Virus record (IMG/VR): IMGVR_UViG_3300008261_000066
Coordinates: 1-36,028 of that record
Source: a virus
Length of the DNA stretch: 36,028 nucleotides
Reading direction: 5' to 3' (one strand)
Part shown: in pieces, positions 1-7,121 of the stretch
How the letters are laid out: every line of letters begins with the position of its first letter
Numbering within the stretch: the stretch's first letter is position 1
The notes under the pieces: generated by a model
The model's database searches: none
What the model was told of the DNA's origin: nothing
What the model saw: only the letters and a program-made list of their open reading frames with translations
Made by a program: the position numbers and the translations under genes

Positions 1-2
1 AC

Positions 3-31
3 TTGACAATTTAATAGTTTTATGATATACT
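3..31 (+). promoter_or_regulatory. sigma70 promoter for the plus-strand arm
   Basis: TTGACA at 3-8 is a perfect -35 element. TATACT at 26-31 is a good -10 element, 17 bases away, preceded by an extended -10 TG at 23-24. Transcription should start near 38, giving a leader of about 44 bases before the terminase small subunit start at 82. A second TATAAT at 39-44 has no matching -35. The two other promoters in the window share this layout. Seen directly; activity is inferred. Confidence 0.75.
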
Positions 32-81
32 ATTCAGGTATAATATAAATTCGTCTTACAAAAACCAACTAACTGTCGTCT

Positions 82-627
82 ATGAACTTAAACAAATTAC
101 ATGCTTCTATGAAAGATGACATGGGTCGTTATAGGACTCAGAGTTTATTCTGGGAGCTACGTTATGGTGTAGATGCGAAGTATCCACCTATCTTCACCCT
201 CAAGCAAGAAGATATTATTCGTGACGGCGTTGAATATCTTTCCCTCAAGAAGTTATACATGGCCTATGATCATGTTCCAGGACTTGAGTATGAGTTCGCA
301 ATGGACGTATTCAATTCCTGGGATCATTGGCAAAAATTACAGGGAGATACAATCCCTGGAATTAAAGATGAGATTAAAGCTTGGAGAGAAGAACTAGACA
401 TTCGTATCAAGGCTAAGGCCATTAAAGCACTCATGACTTCTTCACTCGATAATGATGCTAAGGGTGTGAATGCTGCTAAGTACCTTGTTGAGAAAGGTTA
501 CCTCTCTAAACGAGGTCGTCCATCTAAAGAAGAACTTGAACGCGAGAAGAAACATATACTCGGAATAAATAAAGACGTTGCTAGTGATCTAGAACGAATT
601 GGTCTAAAGGTTGTCAACAATGCTTAA
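82..627 (+). CDS. terminase small subunit (probable)
   Basis: Protein of 181 residues that probably recognises phage DNA and hands it to the large terminase for packaging. The C-terminal third has an AAKYLVEKGY segment followed by RGRPSKEELE and a charged helix, which I know from small terminases of T7-like aquatic phages. It is longer than T7 gp18 (89 residues). No clear Shine-Dalgarno sequence precedes 82, and Met10 or Met14 could also serve as start. It is the first gene after the promoter at 3-31. Unusually, the large subunit lies about 6.5 kb downstream with fibre and lysis genes between. The assignment rests on the C-terminal motif and context only. Confidence 0.7.
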   Translation: MNLNKLHASMKDDMGRYRTQSLFWELRYGVDAKYPPIFTLKQEDIIRDGVEYLSLKKLYMAYDHVPGLEYEFAMDVFNSWDHWQKLQGDTIPGIKDEIKAWREELDIRIKAKAIKALMTSSLDNDAKGVNAAKYLVEKGYLSKRGRPSKEELEREKKHILGINKDVASDLERIGLKVVNNA

Positions 628-802
628 CTATCCAAATCCAGATACATTCATAGCTTACTGTGTTACTAAGAGCTATCCTAAACAATACAACGATGGTTTA
701 AAGAAAGCACTTGAAACTGATCTAGGTGTTACAGGTTTATCACTACCCGACTTAATGAGGCTCTACTCTGCAACTAATGGTTCAGAGTACTTGTACCCAT
801 AA
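620..802 (+). CDS. small conserved hypothetical protein
   Basis: Protein of 60 residues without a recognised domain, membrane segment or signal peptide. It starts at the ATG at 620, inside the end of the terminase small subunit gene. AAAGG at 606-610 lies 9 bases before this ATG, which favours it over a TTG at 611. Its stop shares one base with the next start (TAATG at 800-804), so translation is likely coupled with both neighbours. Function unknown; it sits among packaging and tail genes. Confidence 0.65.
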   Translation: MLNYPNPDTFIAYCVTKSYPKQYNDGLKKALETDLGVTGLSLPDLMRLYSATNGSEYLYP

Positions 803-1062
803 TGCCTTTTACTACAAACGGTAAACGAGATTACAAAAAAGAGCTCTCCTGGGAAAAGACATCAAAACCTGGCAGAGTTAAAGATAGAGCTAAACGTAAC
901 TCAGCAAGAAAAGCAGTTGGTCTTAAAGTTGGTGATAGTAGACAAGTAGATCATAAGCGCCCACTAAAGAGTGGGGGTAGTAACAAGAAAACAAACCTAC
1001 GTGTTGTATCTGCAAAAACAAATTTAACAAAAGAAGCAATGAGGAAAAAACGCAATGGCTAA
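802..1062 (+). CDS. small HNH-like nuclease-fold protein
   Basis: Basic protein of 86 residues. Its second half carries VDHKRPLKSGG followed by N-K-K-T-N-L-R and a later N, matching the core of the HNH (beta-beta-alpha metal) nuclease fold: Asp-His, then the Asn of the loop. The last metal ligand, often His, appears to be Asn, so activity is uncertain. Small HNH proteins often sit beside terminase genes, and some (HK97 gp74 type) help packaging; others are free-standing homing nucleases. The location next to the small terminase favours the packaging reading, but this is inference. Confidence 0.6.
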   Translation: MPFTTNGKRDYKKELSWEKTSKPGRVKDRAKRNSARKAVGLKVGDSRQVDHKRPLKSGGSNKKTNLRVVSAKTNLTKEAMRKKRNG

Positions 1063-1384
1063 AATTAGCATATCAAATTTAAGTTCTGGTTTTAATAGTA
1101 CCACTACGCTTAATAACGCGTTTGACACTATTGAAACAGAATTAAACAATAAAGTTTTATATCGAGATAATCCAGCTGGTGAACCTAACCAAATGGAACA
1201 AGATCTTGATATGAATGGATTCAAGATCCTCAATGCAGGTGATGTTGAAGTAGATGGTGTTAATATTATTGCACAAATGCAAACAATATATGATGACTAT
1301 CTTGCGTTAGTTGATCGTGTAACAATTAGTACCAGTTCGCCTACAGGTGGTTCTGATGGTGATATCTGGTTCAAAGTAACTTAA
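1055..1384 (+). CDS. short tail fibre base-like protein
   Basis: Protein of 109 residues. The central NQMEQDLDMNGFKILNAGD stretch (about residues 47-65) is a motif common in N-terminal, virion-anchoring parts of T7-like tail fibres. The C-terminus ends in a GDIWFKV-type motif also frequent at phage fibre ends. It overlaps the HNH-like gene by 8 bases, with GAGG at 1041-1044 as a possible ribosome site. There is no receptor-binding region, so it is best read as an adaptor or fibre-base subunit used with the fibre genes downstream. Confidence 0.6.
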   Translation: MAKISISNLSSGFNSTTTLNNAFDTIETELNNKVLYRDNPAGEPNQMEQDLDMNGFKILNAGDVEVDGVNIIAQMQTIYDDYLALVDRVTISTSSPTGGSDGDIWFKVT

Positions 1385-1401
1385 TTTAATAGGAGAAATA
1401 A

Positions 1402-1794
1402 ATGGCAGCTTTATCAGACTACGCAGAGAAGTTATTACTTGACTGGGCAATGACTACAGGTTCTGCAACACGACCAACAGCATGGTACGTGGCATTATAC
1501 ACAGCAGCTCCATCTGATTCAGGTGGTGGTACAGAAGTTTCAACAGGTGGTTATGCACGTCAAGCAGTTACATTTGCAGCGGCTACATCACCAGGTGGTA
1601 CAACATCTAACACAGGTGCAGTTTCATTTACTGCTTCTGGTGCTAACTATGGTACTGTAACACACATCGGTATTTTTGATGCACTCACAACTGGTAACCT
1701 TTTATGGCACGGTTCTATGACTGCTTCTAAAACAGTTAATGATGGTGATACACTTGAGTTTTCAATCGGCAATATTGACTTAACACTAGCTTAA
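1402..1794 (+). CDS. tail or virion structural protein
   Basis: Protein of 130 residues, rich in Gly, Thr, Ala and Ser, with the WYVALYTAAP segment near residue 28 and a GGYARQ motif near 50. I recognise this pattern from small phage tail-fibre-type structural proteins. Beta structure is likely throughout. It has a clear AGGAG site at 1391-1395. Codon choice (many CGT, GGT, GCT) looks more like the capsid gene than the AT-rich genes right after it, which suggests high expression. Exact position in the virion is unknown. Confidence 0.6.
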   Translation: MAALSDYAEKLLLDWAMTTGSATRPTAWYVALYTAAPSDSGGGTEVSTGGYARQAVTFAAATSPGGTTSNTGAVSFTASGANYGTVTHIGIFDALTTGNLLWHGSMTASKTVNDGDTLEFSIGNIDLTLA

Positions 1795-1796
1795 TC

Positions 1797-2672
1797 ATGC
1801 CAGATGGCTTTCGTATCCTCGAGAATGGGGACTATAGATTAACGGAAGCCAATGTCTTTCGGATTACTGAACGCTTTGATGAAGGGTTTAGTGATCACAG
1901 TGGTAGTGGTAGTTTAGCAGTAACTGGGTTATTAAACCAAAAAGCTTTTTTTGATATTAGTAGCGAAGGAATCTTTTCAGCTACACCAGTTTTAAAAGCT
2001 ACTGGAGCAATAAATTTAACTGGTAATGGATCTATAGCAGTAATAGGTGGACTAAAACAAATTGGTTTATCTAATTTAACAAGTACTGGAAGTTTAAGTG
2101 TAGTATCAGTAGTAGTTAAAAAAGCAGAGTCTTCTTTAACTAGTACTGGAGCACTAAGTGTAATTGGCACTGGAAAATTAAAAGGACTTGCAGACCTACA
2201 ATTAATTGGTACACATTTATTTGCAGGTGATCGTAAAATTGGTCACAGCCATAACTTTGAAGCCTCTAGTACAGTAGCTGCTATACCTGATGTAAAAGCA
2301 TATAGATCTAGTAATCTTACTTCTAGCTCTAATATAACTATTTCAGGTCAAGTAACAAGGTTTGGACTAAGTGCACTAACTGCTACAGGAACTCTTGTTA
2401 ATCAAGGGTTAAACATAAAATTTGGAAATGCTGCATTGTCAGCTACAGGATCTTTAAGTGCTGATTCAGATCTAATAGCAAAAGGTTTAAGTGCATTAAC
2501 AGGAACAGGTACTCTAGCAGCAGAAGGAACTAGAATAGCTTTCTCTTCTACTCTTTACGTTAACGATACTACTTGGAAAGTAACGACTCCTTATGTTAAA
2601 CATAATGGATCTTGGAAAACTCCAGATTACATTTATGTTAAAGTAAGTGGTGCTTGGACTAGGGTTTACTAA
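1797..2672 (+). CDS. modular repeat virion protein, 11-repeat paralogue
   Basis: Protein of 291 residues with three visible modules. Residues 5-28 hold three 8-residue units built on an xRITE pattern. Residues 34-253 are eleven consecutive 20-residue units without insertions, each starting near L-T-x-x-G-x-L. Residues 254-291 hold three short units ending in Trp (TW, SW, AW) spaced by YVK. The repeat suggests a beta-solenoid or trimeric fibre shaft. The next gene has the same ends with a single 20-residue unit. It sits in the fibre block, overlapping the next gene as TAATG. Probably a tail fibre component; the role is inferred from composition and location. Confidence 0.6.
   Translation: MPDGFRILENGDYRLTEANVFRITERFDEGFSDHSGSGSLAVTGLLNQKAFFDISSEGIFSATPVLKATGAINLTGNGSIAVIGGLKQIGLSNLTSTGSLSVVSVVVKKAESSLTSTGALSVIGTGKLKGLADLQLIGTHLFAGDRKIGHSHNFEASSTVAAIPDVKAYRSSNLTSSSNITISGQVTRFGLSALTATGTLVNQGLNIKFGNAALSATGSLSADSDLIAKGLSALTGTGTLAAEGTRIAFSSTLYVNDTTWKVTTPYVKHNGSWKTPDYIYVKVSGAWTRVY
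1896..2555 (+). repeat. eleven tandem 60-bp (20-residue) coding repeats
   Basis: Reading the encoded protein in blocks of 20 from residue 34 gives eleven units in register, with no insertion or deletion, ending at residue 253. The consensus is L-T-[ST]-[TS]-G-[ST]-L-x-V at positions 1-9, a variable middle, and a small residue plus Leu or Ala near positions 17-20. DNA identity between units is low, so the array is old and kept at protein level. Confidence 0.8.
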
Positions 2673-2974
2673 TGCCTTTAATTCAATATGCACAATTTGA
2701 AGCAATATCAGAAGAGTTAACTCGTATTACTGAAGCTAGTGATACTCGTATAACAGAAGCTGGTGACATACGAATAACTAATGAAACGGCAGGTAATACA
2801 GTTGTAGGTTCACTAGTAGCTAATCCTACATTAATACCTCTATCTTCTGAGCCTTATGTTAAAGTTAGTGGAGTCTGGAAATTATTTGTTCCTTATGTAA
2901 AGTACAATGGATCATGGCAACAACCGAATGCAATATATAAAAAAATAAGTGGAAACTGGAAAAGGATATACTAA
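2672..2974 (+). CDS. modular virion protein, 1-repeat paralogue
   Basis: Protein of 100 residues. Residues 17-40 are three 8-residue TRITEASD-like units. Residues 42-61 align with the last 20-residue unit of the preceding gene product (shared T, G, L, A, T, I, S, S positions). Residues 62-100 carry three YVK...W units ending WKRIY, matching the WTRVY end of the larger protein. So it looks like a short version of its neighbour with one shaft repeat. It overlaps that gene by one base (TAATG) and ends right before the large fibre gene. Probably part of the same fibre assembly; function is inferred. Confidence 0.6.
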   Translation: MPLIQYAQFEAISEELTRITEASDTRITEAGDIRITNETAGNTVVGSLVANPTLIPLSSEPYVKVSGVWKLFVPYVKYNGSWQQPNAIYKKISGNWKRIY

Positions 2975-4969
2975 ATGGCAAATGTAAAAATATCAGGTTT
3001 AACCTCCGCAGCAGCAGCAGCTGCAGCAAATGAGTTTGAAATTAATGAAGCAGGTACTTCTAAAAAAGTAACTGGGGCTCAAATAGCAACTTATGTAGGA
3101 ACAACTCTTGATGGAGATAAAGGTGATATTACAGTAAGTGGTTCCGGAGCAACATGGACAGTAGATGCTTTAGCAATTACATCTGGTAAACTTGCAGCAG
3201 GAGCTGCTACATTAGCTAAATTAGATACAACAGGGGCACTTGGAAAAGTTCTAACTGCTCAAGGGTCAGGAGTAGCCCCTACTTGGGAATCATCAAGTGC
3301 TGGAAGGTCAGATGCTTCTTATGTTACTTTAACAACAGGAACACTTAACGTAACTTTAACTTCAGCAAGCAATCAATTACAAGTTATTTCAGCAGATCAA
3401 GAGGGTTGTTCAGTTACATTACCTGACATGACTACTTTAACAAAAGGATCAGGATATTTTTATTTTTATAATACTTCATTATTTTCTATTGCAGTTAAAG
3501 ACGCTGGTGGAACTATTAGGGAGTATTTACAACCATGTCAAAATTTAGGAAGTGCACCTACTCAAATACCATCATTACCTTTAAATATTGAAGATATATC
3601 TTCTGCCAATGGTGTTTGGCATATTCAAGATTCTGTAAGTGCTGGATCATACAACACTAATACTAGTGGAGTATTTACTGCTTACACTCTTCCAGGCACA
3701 GCATATTTATACCAAACTTATTGCATTATTAATAGCACTCAATTTTTAATTGCATATGCTTCGAGTATAGGTGGAAATGCAGGAATTCCATATCTTCAAT
3801 TAGTAACAATTGATACATCAACAAAAGCGCTTACTTTTGCAACCCCTGTTTCACTAGGTAGTGTAGGAAGTCTAAATAGAATACAAGGAATAAATATTGA
3901 TTCTAATGGATCAGATCGTGGATTAGTATCTGTCATAACAGATCAATTCCAAAGTAACACTGCTGCAACAGGAACCAGGCATTATGGATGGGCTGTTGTA
4001 TCAAACGTCTTATATGTTTCAACATCTCAATTTGGTCCAAGCTTTAGTGATGGCATGGGGTCTACAACTGCGGGTAGTTTCTGTCAATATTCAGGATCAA
4101 GCAATTGGTTTATTTCTTGTAGCGGGAAAGCTGGAACATTAGGCACCAACTACTATGCGTATGCATATCAAGTTAATGTTGCTTCAACAACTGTTACACT
4201 TGCTACTGCAACAGGAAATGGTGCTAATCGAGCTTCTGCGGGAGGATCTGGCACTTATTACAATGTTTCTCCTACAAGTCAAACTACTTTTGTAGCGGAA
4301 ACTAACTCAGGAACTAACCCATCATTTATTAACTTTAATACAGGAACAAATACTATATCAGTAGGCGCTAGAACATCGCAAACAACTCCAATAGCTAATA
4401 CTTTAATTCCTATGATAACTAGCGGTCAAGGAAGAAATTTAATTTTAATGAATTCTTCGGGTTCAAAAATGTTATATGGGGTACCCAGTGAAGTAGCTTA
4501 TTCAACTACAAATGGTGGTTATTGCGTTGCGGTAGCTAATACAGGAACTGCTACTGTAACTGTATCTTTTACAACGGCTACTTATAAAAACTTTGCATCC
4601 AAAAATTATGCAACCATACAAAATAAAGGGCGTGTTGGTAATACTGTTTCAGCACTACCTAATATTCTTAGCTCATATACTGTTTCTGCAAGTAGTGTAT
4701 GGTTTGTAGGCGACAACTCTACTATCATTAATGCTGATCCTACAAATGCAAGCTACAACATGAATTATGAACATTTTAATGTAAGTGTTGGTTCAAGGAG
4801 ATCATCAGAAAATAGTCTTGTTTTAACACCAGTAACTCTTTATTTATGGAATAGTGCAACCACATTAGCTTGTGTATATTTAGACCTAAGCAGTACAACA
4901 ACAAACTATCTTACATTTAATGGTGGCTTTTGCTCTGTTTATAGTTTACCAACACCATTTGTTTCTTAA
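2975..4969 (+). CDS. tail fibre / receptor-binding protein
   Basis: Protein of 664 residues. The N-terminal 110 residues carry a poly-Ala run and a DKGDITVSGSG...W segment with TSGKLAAGAATLAKL and GKVLTAQGSG motifs, typical of fibre N-terminal regions in aquatic phages. The rest is rich in Ser, Thr, Gly and Tyr, with loosely repeating blocks of about 50-60 residues that could form propeller or beta-sandwich blades. It is the largest protein in the fibre block and the best candidate for host binding. No enzyme motif was seen. The adjoining small gene may be its partner. Confidence 0.7.
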   Translation: MANVKISGLTSAAAAAAANEFEINEAGTSKKVTGAQIATYVGTTLDGDKGDITVSGSGATWTVDALAITSGKLAAGAATLAKLDTTGALGKVLTAQGSGVAPTWESSSAGRSDASYVTLTTGTLNVTLTSASNQLQVISADQEGCSVTLPDMTTLTKGSGYFYFYNTSLFSIAVKDAGGTIREYLQPCQNLGSAPTQIPSLPLNIEDISSANGVWHIQDSVSAGSYNTNTSGVFTAYTLPGTAYLYQTYCIINSTQFLIAYASSIGGNAGIPYLQLVTIDTSTKALTFATPVSLGSVGSLNRIQGINIDSNGSDRGLVSVITDQFQSNTAATGTRHYGWAVVSNVLYVSTSQFGPSFSDGMGSTTAGSFCQYSGSSNWFISCSGKAGTLGTNYYAYAYQVNVASTTVTLATATGNGANRASAGGSGTYYNVSPTSQTTFVAETNSGTNPSFINFNTGTNTISVGARTSQTTPIANTLIPMITSGQGRNLILMNSSGSKMLYGVPSEVAYSTTNGGYCVAVANTGTATVTVSFTTATYKNFASKNYATIQNKGRVGNTVSALPNILSSYTVSASSVWFVGDNSTIINADPTNASYNMNYEHFNVSVGSRRSSENSLVLTPVTLYLWNSATTLACVYLDLSSTTTNYLTFNGGFCSVYSLPTPFVS

Positions 4970-4979
4970 AGGATAAAAC

Positions 4980-5309
4980 ATGAAATATATTTTAACAAAT
5001 ACACAAGGCGAGATTTTTGGTGCCTTTACTAAAATTGATAAATTATCTGATGGATACCTATGTGATAATTCAATTTTATATACAGTGATTACAGGAGAAG
5101 TTACAGAGTCAGAAGTAGCTGATGACTATATGACTCCAGAACAAATTGCTAACTATAATGACAATCAATCCCAATTAAGAGCTAAGGCATATCCTGTAGA
5201 AGCAGATCCTATTTTCTTTCAATACCAAAGAGGCTCTAAGACTGAACAAGAATGGTTAGATGCAGTCAATGCAATTAAAATACAATACCCTTATAAAGAT
5301 GTAGCATAA
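4980..5309 (+). CDS. fibre-linked small protein with AYP...EADPIFFQYQRG motif
   Basis: Protein of 109 residues. The C-terminal half contains AYPVEADPIFFQYQRG, then QEWLDAV and IKIQYPY, a conserved block I know from many phage genes placed after tail fibres. Function is not established to my knowledge; a fibre chaperone or small tail component is possible. It has an AAAGGA ribosome site before 4980 and overlaps the next small gene by one base (TAATG at 5307-5311). Confidence 0.55.
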   Translation: MKYILTNTQGEIFGAFTKIDKLSDGYLCDNSILYTVITGEVTESEVADDYMTPEQIANYNDNQSQLRAKAYPVEADPIFFQYQRGSKTEQEWLDAVNAIKIQYPYKDVA

Positions 5310-5479
5310 TGTCTAAGCCTACGCAAGCTGAATTAGAATCAAGACTAAGCACACATGAAGAGATTTGTGCCTATCGTTATGAGTCAATAAATGCACGACT
5401 CAAGCGACTAGAGCAGATCTTGTTAGGTACTGCAGGATTTGTAATTGTATTTTTATTAACACAAATATTTAACAAATAA
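5309..5479 (+). CDS. small coiled-coil, C-terminal membrane protein of the lysis cassette
   Basis: A 56-residue protein starting at the ATG overlapping the previous stop. Residues 6-38 are charged and helical (ELESRLSTHEE, INARLKRLEQ), followed by one membrane segment, about residues 39-53 (LLGTAGFVIVFLLTQIF). The layout matches XhlA-type membrane helpers that act with holins. It lies directly before the holin and endolysin, one base from the next start. Sequence similarity is weak, so a spanin-like or antiholin role cannot be excluded. Confidence 0.6.
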   Translation: MSKPTQAELESRLSTHEEICAYRYESINARLKRLEQILLGTAGFVIVFLLTQIFNK

Positions 5480-5480
5480 T

Positions 5481-5846
5481 ATGGATCCAATAACAATACT
5501 ATCAGCTTTCTTACCAGTCGCTATGGACTTAGGTAAGTCTCTTATTAACAAATTTGTAGCTCCTGACGTATTTAAACCAGCTACTATAGAACAATATACT
5601 CAAATGAAGAGTATAGACCTTGAATTCTTTAAAGTTATGAATGAGGTAGGAGCAGGTAATCCATCTTATCCATGGGTAGAAGCCATAGTTAGATTAATGA
5701 GGCCTATAATAGGGGTTCTTGTGCTTTCTACATGGGTGTATACAGTATGTACAGGTCAACCTAGTGAAGAAGTTAACAACTTTGCTAGTGCAGTAGGTTT
5801 TTACCTCTTTGGTGAAAGAAGTTTATTCTATATTAAGAAAAAATGA
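5481..5846 (+). CDS. holin
   Basis: Protein of 121 residues. An N-terminal hydrophobic stretch (residues 1-25), a membrane segment around residues 68-90 (MRPIIGVLVLSTWVYTV) and a third one around 100-115 (FASAVGFYLFGERSLFYI) fit the three-segment holin type. The PWVEAIVRLMRP and FYLFGERSLFY motifs are familiar from phage holins of this group. It would open the inner membrane at the end of infection. The endolysin gene overlaps it by 4 bases and a small membrane protein precedes it, giving a standard lysis cassette. Confidence 0.75.
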   Translation: MDPITILSAFLPVAMDLGKSLINKFVAPDVFKPATIEQYTQMKSIDLEFFKVMNEVGAGNPSYPWVEAIVRLMRPIIGVLVLSTWVYTVCTGQPSEEVNNFASAVGFYLFGERSLFYIKKK

Positions 5847-6280
5847 GCTTAACAAAACATTTTACGCTTGAAGAGTTAACAGCATCAGATATAGCAGCAA
5901 GGCATGGAATAGACAATACTCCAACTAGCCCTTTAATTTTAACAAATTTAAAGACTTTAGCAGAAGGGTTAGAACATGTCAGAACATTACTGGGTAAACC
6001 TGTTATTATTAATAGTGGCTATCGTTCTGTTATGGTTAACTCATTACTTGGAAGTAAACCGTCAAGCCAACACACGAAAGGATTGGCGGCAGATTTTATC
6101 TGTCCATCCTTTGGAACACCTAAAGACATTATTAAAAAGATTGTATCTAACGATATTAAGTATGACCAAGTTATCTTGGAATTTGATCGTTGGATTCATA
6201 TTAGCTTTTGTGAAGAGGGTTATAAACCTCGTAAACAAGCGTTAATTATAGATAGTAAGGGTACTAGAAACTTTAACTAA
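5843..6280 (+). CDS. endolysin, M15 peptidase type
   Basis: Protein of 145 residues that should cut peptide cross-links in peptidoglycan. It shows SGYRS at 58-62, SQHTKGLAADF at 75-85 with zinc ligands His77 and Asp84, and WIHIS at 117-121 with the third ligand His119. This is the D,D-carboxypeptidase-like Peptidase_M15_3 pattern, full length for a single domain. It has no signal peptide, so it needs the holin encoded immediately before it (4-base overlap). A clear AGGAG after its stop serves the next small gene. Confidence 0.85.
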   Translation: MSLTKHFTLEELTASDIAARHGIDNTPTSPLILTNLKTLAEGLEHVRTLLGKPVIINSGYRSVMVNSLLGSKPSSQHTKGLAADFICPSFGTPKDIIKKIVSNDIKYDQVILEFDRWIHISFCEEGYKPRKQALIIDSKGTRNFN

Positions 6281-6292
6281 AAGGAGAACGTT

Positions 6293-6421
6293 ATGCCTAT
6301 GGTCGGAAAAATGAAATTTGCTTACACAGAAAAAGGTAAAAAAGAAGCTAAAGCCTATGCTAAAAAGTCAGGTAAAAAGATGGCAGCTAAGCCTATGAAA
6401 AAGGCTGCTAAGCGTGGCTAG
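6293..6421 (+). CDS. small lysine-rich protein (42 aa)
   Basis: A 42-residue, very basic protein (about 16 Lys) beginning MPMVGKMKFAYTEKG and ending AKRG. The AAGGAG at 6281-6286 lies 6 bases before the ATG. The start block resembles a small conserved protein seen in aquatic T7-like phages before the terminase. Function unknown; nucleic acid binding or minor capsid association are possible from charge only. Its stop overlaps the GTG start of the next gene by 8 bases. Confidence 0.65.
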   Translation: MPMVGKMKFAYTEKGKKEAKAYAKKSGKKMAAKPMKKAAKRG

Positions 6422-6590
6422 TAAGTCAAAAGTAAATCAGGCAGGCAATTATACTAAGCCAACTATGCGTAAAGCTTTATTTAATAAAATTAAAGCTGGC
6501 AGTAAAGGTGGTGATCCAGGTGAATGGTCTGCTCGTAAAGCTCAACTCCTTGCCGTGCAATATAAAAAAGCAGGTGGGGGTTATAAGTAA
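6414..6590 (+). CDS. small basic conserved protein, GTG start (58 aa)
   Basis: A 58-residue protein from a GTG inside the end of the preceding gene (8-base overlap), ending at TAATG shared with the next gene. It contains AGNYTKPTMRK, GGDPGEWSARKAQLLA and the C-terminal GGGYK, a conserved pattern in many phage small proteins. An ATG in the same frame at 6465 would lose the conserved AGNYTKP block, so GTG is preferred. Function unknown. It belongs to a set of four short basic genes before the large terminase. Confidence 0.7.
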   Translation: MASKSKVNQAGNYTKPTMRKALFNKIKAGSKGGDPGEWSARKAQLLAVQYKKAGGGYK

Positions 6591-6826
6591 TGGCTCTTGC
6601 TAAATCTCAGCAGTCTTTAAAAGCTTGGACTAGTCAAAAATGGAAAACATCTGATGGCAAACCAAGTAAAGGTAAAAAAAGATACTTACCTGAGGCTGCT
6701 TGGAAAGCATTAAGCTCTTCTGAAAAAGCTTCTACAAATAAAGCTAAAGCACAAGGTAACAAAGCAGGAAAACAGTTTGTTAAACAACCAAAGAATATAG
6801 CAAAGAAAACAGCGAGGTTTAGATAA
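6590..6826 (+). CDS. small basic conserved protein (DUF5872-like)
   Basis: Protein of 78 residues: SLKAWTSQKWKTSDGKPSKG near the start, RYLPEAAWKALSS in the middle, and GKQFVKQPKNIAKKTARFR at the end. This order matches a small conserved family that I associate with the name DUF5872, though that label should be checked. No enzymatic motif. Strongly basic, thus DNA or capsid contact is possible. Starts within TAATG of the preceding gene and ends two bases before the next. Confidence 0.65.
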   Translation: MALAKSQQSLKAWTSQKWKTSDGKPSKGKKRYLPEAAWKALSSSEKASTNKAKAQGNKAGKQFVKQPKNIAKKTARFR

Positions 6827-6827
6827 A

Positions 6828-7121
6828 ATGAAAACACCAGCATGGACAAGAAAAGAAGGAAAGAATCCTAAGGGTGGATTAAATGCCAAAGGAAGAGCTT
6901 CCTATAAAGGTGGAACTTTAAAAGCTCCTGTTAAATCAGGTGATAATCCACGCAGAGCTTCTTTCTTAGCTCGTATGGGTGGTATGCCAGGACCAGAACG
7001 TAAACCTAACGGCGAACCAACTAGACTATTGTTATCTCTTAAGGCTTGGGGTGCTTCCTCTAAGGCAGATGCTAAAGCTAAGGCAAGGGCTATATCTGCT
7101 AGAAATAAAAATAAAAAATAA
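6828..7121 (+). CDS. small basic conserved protein (DUF6321-like)
   Basis: Protein of 97 residues with WTRKEGKNPKGGLNAKGR near the start, a central NPRRASFLARMGGMPGP, and LLLSLKAWGASSKADAKAKA near the end. This combination is a recognisable conserved small family in phages and some bacteria (I recall DUF6321; to be verified). Function unknown. It overlaps the large terminase start by one base (TAATG at 7119-7123), so it is likely translated with it. Confidence 0.65.
   Translation: MKTPAWTRKEGKNPKGGLNAKGRASYKGGTLKAPVKSGDNPRRASFLARMGGMPGPERKPNGEPTRLLLSLKAWGASSKADAKAKARAISARNKNKK

Noticed and set aside
39-44. Second TATAAT near the left end as a separate promoter
   Set aside because: The hexamer 17 bases upstream (16-21) does not resemble TTGACA; the -10 at 26-31 pairs better.
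611-619. TTG start for the small gene ending at 802
   Set aside because: The ATG at 620 has AAAGG 9 bases upstream and follows the usual overlap style here; the TTG has none.
3008-3031. GCA run as an assembly artefact or slippage hotspot
   Set aside because: It encodes seven Ala with mixed GCA and GCT codons in a normal fibre N-terminus; the frame is intact.
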